Shown here: positions 38,357-43,103 of the stretch, piece by piece
How the letters are laid out: each line of letters begins with the position of its first letter
How positions within the stretch are numbered: the stretch's first letter is position 1
Source: Sulfurovum sp.
GTDB taxonomy: Bacteria; Campylobacterota; Campylobacteria; Campylobacterales; Sulfurovaceae
Assembly: GCA_027012955.1 (NCBI GenBank)
Contig: JALUYL010000066.1
Span: forward strand, 1-43,103
Length of the DNA stretch: 43,103 bases
Direction of reading: 5' to 3'
The notes under the pieces: model-generated
Told to the model about the DNA's origin: nothing
The model's database searches: none
The model's input: only the letters and a program-made list of their open reading frames with translations
Program-made: the position numbers and the translations under genes

Positions 38357-39765
38357 TTTCCATTTGAGTTAGAAAAGTTCACTACTAAATACTTGTCAAT
38401 TTTCAACTCTCCCTCGTTATATTTTTTAACTGGGTCCTGAATTGTAAATATTTTTTTCTCTGTGTCATTAATAACTAAATAATAAATAAAGTAACGGTCA
38501 CCCATAGTTTCAGCTGTATCCCATTCATTTGGAGTTAGTTTAAATCTATTAATTGAACTCGCTTTTTTTGATTTAGTTGATTTGACTTCTATATATCTTT
38601 TGTTCTTTTCAACTTCTATACTTTGAATATCATATCCAACACCTAAATGTGTTGGGATTTTATTAATGATATGTTGTCTCTTGGATTTATCTTTAGTTCT
38701 TAAATATTCATGTGCTAAAATTAAACTTTCACCATAGTCACCAATAATTTTAGTCGGGACACTTTTGCCACCTTTTAATTGAGAATGATATTCTTGTATA
38801 AGTTTTGAAAGGTTCTCTGATTGCTTAGAATTAAGCTGAGGAGAGAAAACTTCTATAGAATCAAAATCATTTACATAATTAAACCATACTTCTTCTGCAT
38901 TAGATATATCTGATGTTTCTATTTCAGGCTTATTATAGAATTCATCATAAGAGTTAAACCAAGTTGTTTGAGTTAGGTGATAATTAATGGTATTTTCATT
39001 TTCATCATTTAAATAATAATAGAAAGATGTTCCCTTATCATGTAGTAAGTTAGCTAGTACCATATAGTCTAATATATCACCCGCATATCTGTATACATCA
39101 CCACTTGAAGGAAATGTACCTGTTTTTTCATTTTTTAATTGTTCATACTTATAATCGTACTTAACTTTATTTTTTCTATTTTCTAAAACTAGTTTTGCGA
39201 CTTCTTTAGGAGAACGGCCATCTCTAGTTACTCTTAAATCATAATACGCACACTGGGTCAATTCTTCTGCTGTGATTGAAAATGGTTTCTTTAAAAGTTT
39301 TTCCCCTTCAGCTAAAATATTTAATATATACGTACATGGTTTAAATTTTATACCTGCATGGATTTGTGATTTAATATAATCAGGTCTTGTATGTCCTCCT
39401 GGATATTGAAAGGTATATAAAAAATAATTAAAAAACTCATCTAGATATTGATTTCTAGAAAGCCTTTTGGCCATCTTACTTGGATGCAGTTTTTTCTCAC
39501 TTTTTTGAATAAATGCAAATAGAGCAGATATTTCTGTTCTCCAATTATTTATAGTTTTATCTGATGAACTTCTATTTTTTTTAAATTGTTTGATTACTTG
39601 ATTCAACTCTTTATCAGATTCTTTTTTTGGTAAAACATTCATTTCTGATATTGAAGTTGCAACATATAATAGAACTTCTTCAATATCAGTTTTAAAACGA
39701 GGTCGTACATGGTGTAACCTGAAAAAGTATTCATCAGGTATTTTATACTTGATTGGAGTAATCAT
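38332..39765 (-). CDS. DUF3883-type putative restriction endonuclease (PD-(D/E)XK-like)
   Basis: IGDYGESLILAHEYL...HLGVGYDIQSIEVEKNKRYIEVKSTKSKK; overlaps both flanking methyltransferase genes. Confidence 0.8.
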   Translation of the reverse strand: MITPIKYKIPDEYFFRLHHVRPRFKTDIEEVLLYVATSISEMNVLPKKESDKELNQVIKQFKKNRSSSDKTINNWRTEISALFAFIQKSEKKLHPSKMAKRLSRNQYLDEFFNYFLYTFQYPGGHTRPDYIKSQIHAGIKFKPCTYILNILAEGEKLLKKPFSITAEELTQCAYYDLRVTRDGRSPKEVAKLVLENRKNKVKYDYKYEQLKNEKTGTFPSSGDVYRYAGDILDYMVLANLLHDKGTSFYYYLNDENENTINYHLTQTTWFNSYDEFYNKPEIETSDISNAEEVWFNYVNDFDSIEVFSPQLNSKQSENLSKLIQEYHSQLKGGKSVPTKIIGDYGESLILAHEYLRTKDKSKRQHIINKIPTHLGVGYDIQSIEVEKNKRYIEVKSTKSKKASSINRFKLTPNEWDTAETMGDRYFIYYLVINDTEKKIFTIQDPVKKYNEGELKIDKYLVVNFSNSNGNWQRLLEI

Positions 39766-40802
39766 AATAAATACTTTTTGATAGATTGAGCTAATACTTC
39801 AGCTAGCATAGGAGGAACAGCATTCCCCACCTGCTTTTCTTGAGCAGTTTTAGAACCATAAAATATAAAATTATCAGGGAAAGATTGGATTCTAGCTGCT
39901 TCACGAACAGTCGGTATTCTATTAAATTTATAATGAAAGTGATGTCTATGTCCAGTGTCAATAGTAAAACTTGGTTTTTTACTATTAAGCCTTGTCCACG
40001 CAATATTTACTTTTCTTATTTCCTGTAATTCTTTTGGCAAGCTCTTATAATTTCCTCCATCAGGAACAAGAGCAATTGTTTCTTTCGTTGTTTCTGTATG
40101 TTTTGTTATTTGGTGATTATATATTCCTTCAGAATTCTGACGTATTAGTTTTTGATAGTCACTTTGATGTTTAGCATTATATGCTGAACCATTTTCAAGT
40201 TCATCTTCAGGTAAATCACTAATAGCTTGACCTGAAGTTACTTTACTTTCGGAGTGTGTTGTTAATGGGAATAAAAAGTCATCTTTACTATTTAATAAAC
40301 CTATGAAAAAAACACGTTTTCTATTCTGAGGAACACCATAGTCAGATGCCAGCAAAATTTTATAAGTAACCGTATAACCAATATCCTCAAATTCTTTTAT
40401 TATTTCATCTTTCACTAAGCCTTTATTCATTGAAACTAAGTTAGGAACATTTTCCATGACAAAAACTTTAGGCTTAAAATATTCAACATATGATACAAAA
40501 GATTGATACAGTTTGTTTCGGGGGTCATTTACATCTCTTTTTCCAGAGATTGAAAATCCTTGGCAAGGTGGCCCACCTATTATTACATCGACTCCATCTT
40601 CTAAATATTCATTTTTTATAGTGGATGGAAGAATCTCACTTATGTCTCCACAAATAGTTTTAGAGTTACTATGATTCTTTTCGAATGTTACTAAAGCTGG
40701 TTCCCATACATCTATGCCTAATTTAATATCAAAATCTGCTTTTTCAAAACCTAGAGAGATACCACCACAACCACAAAATAAATCTAATACTTTTCTTTTC
40801 AT
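39762..40802 (-). CDS. DNA (cytosine-5-)-methyltransferase
   Basis: LDLFCGCGGISLGFEKADF, IGGPPCQGFSISGKRD, VFVMENVPNLVSM, REAARIQSFPDNF, QVGNAVPPMLAE. Confidence 0.95.
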   Translation of the reverse strand: MKRKVLDLFCGCGGISLGFEKADFDIKLGIDVWEPALVTFEKNHSNSKTICGDISEILPSTIKNEYLEDGVDVIIGGPPCQGFSISGKRDVNDPRNKLYQSFVSYVEYFKPKVFVMENVPNLVSMNKGLVKDEIIKEFEDIGYTVTYKILLASDYGVPQNRKRVFFIGLLNSKDDFLFPLTTHSESKVTSGQAISDLPEDELENGSAYNAKHQSDYQKLIRQNSEGIYNHQITKHTETTKETIALVPDGGNYKSLPKELQEIRKVNIAWTRLNSKKPSFTIDTGHRHHFHYKFNRIPTVREAARIQSFPDNFIFYGSKTAQEKQVGNAVPPMLAEVLAQSIKKYLL

Positions 40803-41156
40803 TTTATTCCAAATATATATATATTGAATTTTAACATACCTATAAAAAAAAGTGGTTTATATTGTAATGTATTTGATTATTTTTTTATACAGGCACTTTG
40901 GATGGGTGACTCTTAACGTAACATAATATCCTGCTATTACGATATTTCCATATTAAGAGTATATCAAATATGTCTTTATATTGATGAAAACAAAGTAGAT
41001 TTGCAGATTTGACAATATTTCACGTTTTGATAACTAGTCCTAATGTTCTTTTATTAACCCTTACGGCAAAACATTGACCTTATACACATTTTCCTGCATG
41101 GTGGGTGCAACCCACCCGACGCTTACTTCAATCCAATATATAAACTCAAATCATAT

Positions 41157-41891
41157 TTAAAAATCATCGTCGTCGTTAAAAAAGGCATCTTCTTCCGCCT
41201 GTTCTTTGGCTTTTTGTATGGCTGAAAGTTCAGCTTTACTTTTTAGCATATTTTTCATATGTTTTACAAAGATAGTTCTATCTGGCAACTTGGTAAAATA
41301 AGCATACGTTCCATACCCTAGTGCAAACACTGTCATAAGTAAAATAATCTTTTGTGCCATATTAAACTTTTGTACAGGGTCTTTCGTCTGTATCTCGCAT
41401 ACACCACCTGGGCAATACATAGGGTCTTTTCTTTTGATCCATCCATAAATTTTACATCCAAGACAGATGGAAAAGGCAGACTCAAAGAAAAGCAGTGTCA
41501 TACAAATGAGACAGACCAATACCTTTATTGGGTTAGGCTCAAAGTGTATCACCAAATAATAAAACATCGGCCATGCCAAAACAAATCCTAATGCCCATGC
41601 AAAACGCTTCTGTGCTGCACCTACATACTCAGGTGTTTGATTGCGTACAAAAAAACGCCCTAACATCAAGCTGGGTGAATAGCGTGGCTGTATGATACGC
41701 ATCGTAAAATCTATCGCAAAAAAGGTAACAAAATATTTTGAGAATATAGCAGTATGGAGCATCACTCCATTCATCAGTCCTAAAAACGCGCCCACAAACA
41801 AAATAGCCGCCGCTGCACGTGCTTCTCTCTCGTTAAGGACTCGAACCTCATAACCTAAAACTTTTTCTCCATATGCTAAAAACTCTTTCAT
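41157..41891 (-). CDS. DUF4395-like membrane protein
   Basis: LNEREARAAAAILFVGAFLGLMNGVML; FTMRIIQPRYSPSLMLGRFFV; FESAFSICLGCKIYGWI. Confidence 0.75.
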   Translation of the reverse strand: MKEFLAYGEKVLGYEVRVLNEREARAAAAILFVGAFLGLMNGVMLHTAIFSKYFVTFFAIDFTMRIIQPRYSPSLMLGRFFVRNQTPEYVGAAQKRFAWALGFVLAWPMFYYLVIHFEPNPIKVLVCLICMTLLFFESAFSICLGCKIYGWIKRKDPMYCPGGVCEIQTKDPVQKFNMAQKIILLMTVFALGYGTYAYFTKLPDRTIFVKHMKNMLKSKAELSAIQKAKEQAEEDAFFNDDDDF

Positions 41892-42295
41892 ATTAGGCTC
41901 TCAAAAGTATCAAATGCTGCTTTGGCATTACCCATCACTGCACTACCCTGTGCATGTTTCACAATCTTGACAAGATATGCCAGTTCTTCTTTGGTAATGC
42001 CCATCTTTTTAAGCATTCTTGTCTGTTGCATCACACATTCGTTACTTCCTAATGCAATAGATGCAGAGAGTGCCAGCATCATAGATGTTTTAGGGTCAAA
42101 CGGATTTTTCTCATCTTGCATACTAAACTTAGAACTCATCGCCTGCTCTACTAAAAATCTAGGGTCAATCGCTTTTGCACTGTTCAAACTTTGTGGCAAA
42201 GCCCCCATTTTCTCTATCATCATTGCTTCTACTTGTTCTGGTGTTGGTGTCATGTTTAATCCTTTAAAATAATTTAGATGAAATATCATCTTCAA
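41888..42295 (-). CDS. carboxymuconolactone decarboxylase/AhpD-like protein
   Basis: MMLALSASIALGSNECVMQQTRMLKKMGITKEEL. Confidence 0.6.
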   Translation of the reverse strand: MKMIFHLNYFKGLNMTPTPEQVEAMMIEKMGALPQSLNSAKAIDPRFLVEQAMSSKFSMQDEKNPFDPKTSMMLALSASIALGSNECVMQQTRMLKKMGITKEELAYLVKIVKHAQGSAVMGNAKAAFDTFESLI

Positions 42296-42317
42296 AGCAC
42301 TCTACAAAAGAGTGCTT
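42295..42317 (-). terminator. hairpin between the RND gene and the CMD-like gene
   Basis: AAGCACTCT-ACAAA-AGAGTGCTT, 9-bp perfect stem. Confidence 0.55.
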
Positions 42318-42328
42318 CAAAGATACTA

Positions 42329-43103
42329 CTATGACAATACCTCATTAATAGGATTTGTCTTTTTATTGTCTTTGTCAAAAATATAGGCATACATCGGGAT
42401 ATACACCAATGTCAACAACGTTCCTACCAATAATCCACCAATAGCCACATCTGCCAATGGTGAAAGACGTTCAAGTCCTACTGCTTGCTCTAATGCAATA
42501 GGAATCATCCCTGCGATGGTACCAAAGGCAGTCATCATCACCGGACGGAAACGTACACGTACTGCCTCTTGAGCACTTTGGAAAGGTGTTTCGCCTTTAC
42601 CTCTGTAGTCTTGATAGAAATCTATCAACAAGACGGCATTTTTGATAATGATACCAAAAAGTAGCAAAATTCCTAACAGACTTGGCATACAGCTAGGCTT
42701 GTCAAAGAGTAACATACCCCATGCAGCCCCTATAAGCGAAAGTGGCAATACCATAATCATAATAAATGCCATTCTGACTGATTTGTAAATCGCAATCAGT
42801 GTCATGATAAGCACAATCACCCCCAACCCTATGGCTTTTGCCATACGTTTGAAACTGTCGTTTATCTGAGCAATGTCACCTGTCTGGTCTATCTGTATAT
42901 CTGTCACATTTGCATCTTTTAATGCTGCTACGGTATCGTCTGTCAAGTGTGTCACAGGACGTTTTGCACGGTATCCGTTCACATCAACACTATAGAGCAT
43001 CTTGTCACGCTCTATTTTGGCAAAGGTGAGGTGCCGTTTGAGTGTAGCCACTTGACTTAGCGGTATCTCACCTTGTGGGGTAGAGATAGGCAAGAGTCTT
43101 AAC
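42329..43103 (-). CDS. RND efflux transporter, C-terminal part (5' end outside the window)
   Basis: LLGILLLFGIIIKNAVLLIDF, VRFRPVMMTAFGTIAGMIPIAL; frame is open to the right edge (LRLLPISTPQGEIPLSQVA), so the listed start at 43093 is probably internal. Confidence 0.9.
   Translation of the reverse strand, partial: LRLLPISTPQGEIPLSQVATLKRHLTFAKIERDKMLYSVDVNGYRAKRPVTHLTDDTVAALKDANVTDIQIDQTGDIAQINDSFKRMAKAIGLGVIVLIMTLIAIYKSVRMAFIMIMVLPLSLIGAAWGMLLFDKPSCMPSLLGILLLFGIIIKNAVLLIDFYQDYRGKGETPFQSAQEAVRVRFRPVMMTAFGTIAGMIPIALEQAVGLERLSPLADVAIGGLLVGTLLTLVYIPMYAYIFDKDNKKTNPINEVLS

Noticed and set aside
41826-41850. T-arm-like sequence (GAGGTTCGAGTCCTTA on the minus strand) suggesting a tRNA remnant or attachment site
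   Set aside because: Lies inside the continuous DUF4395 reading frame (LNERE region); no acceptor, D or anticodon stems could be built

Overview
The window looks like a chromosomal segment from a Campylobacterota-type (Sulfurovum/Sulfurimonas-like) bacterium; this is inferred from gene content, not from a search. Most CDS are on the minus strand. From left to right: (1) a ZorA/ZorB-like (MotA/MotB-fold) proton-channel pair with a VWA/DUF2201-like gene; (2) mnmA, a possible SpoA-like ORF, flhF, folK, an M24 peptidase and aroQ; (3) a plus-strand cluster with an APC permease, universal stress protein, PiT transporter and a frameshifted DUF47 gene; (4) two ClC channels around a SCO1-like gene, an M90 peptidase and an APC permease; (5) an ABC/FtsX/HlyD/TolC efflux operon; (6) stress and sulfur genes (TauE, two rhodaneses, desulforubrerythrin-like, VIT1-like); (7) a long thiol-redox operon (DUF318 permease, thioredoxins, FmdE-like, CcdA, and a CDF gene interrupted by TGA); (8) an AT-rich M-R-M restriction-modification island; (9) DUF4395, CMD-like and truncated RND genes. 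Most worth a second look: a 270-bp Y-shaped palindromic element between aroQ and the peptidase gene, the thiol-redox/FmdE/permease operon with a palindromic operator-like site, the two-methyltransferase DUF3883 R-M system, the apparently vestigial flagellar locus, and the ZorAB-like motor operon. No tRNA, rRNA, CRISPR array or transposase gene was recognised.
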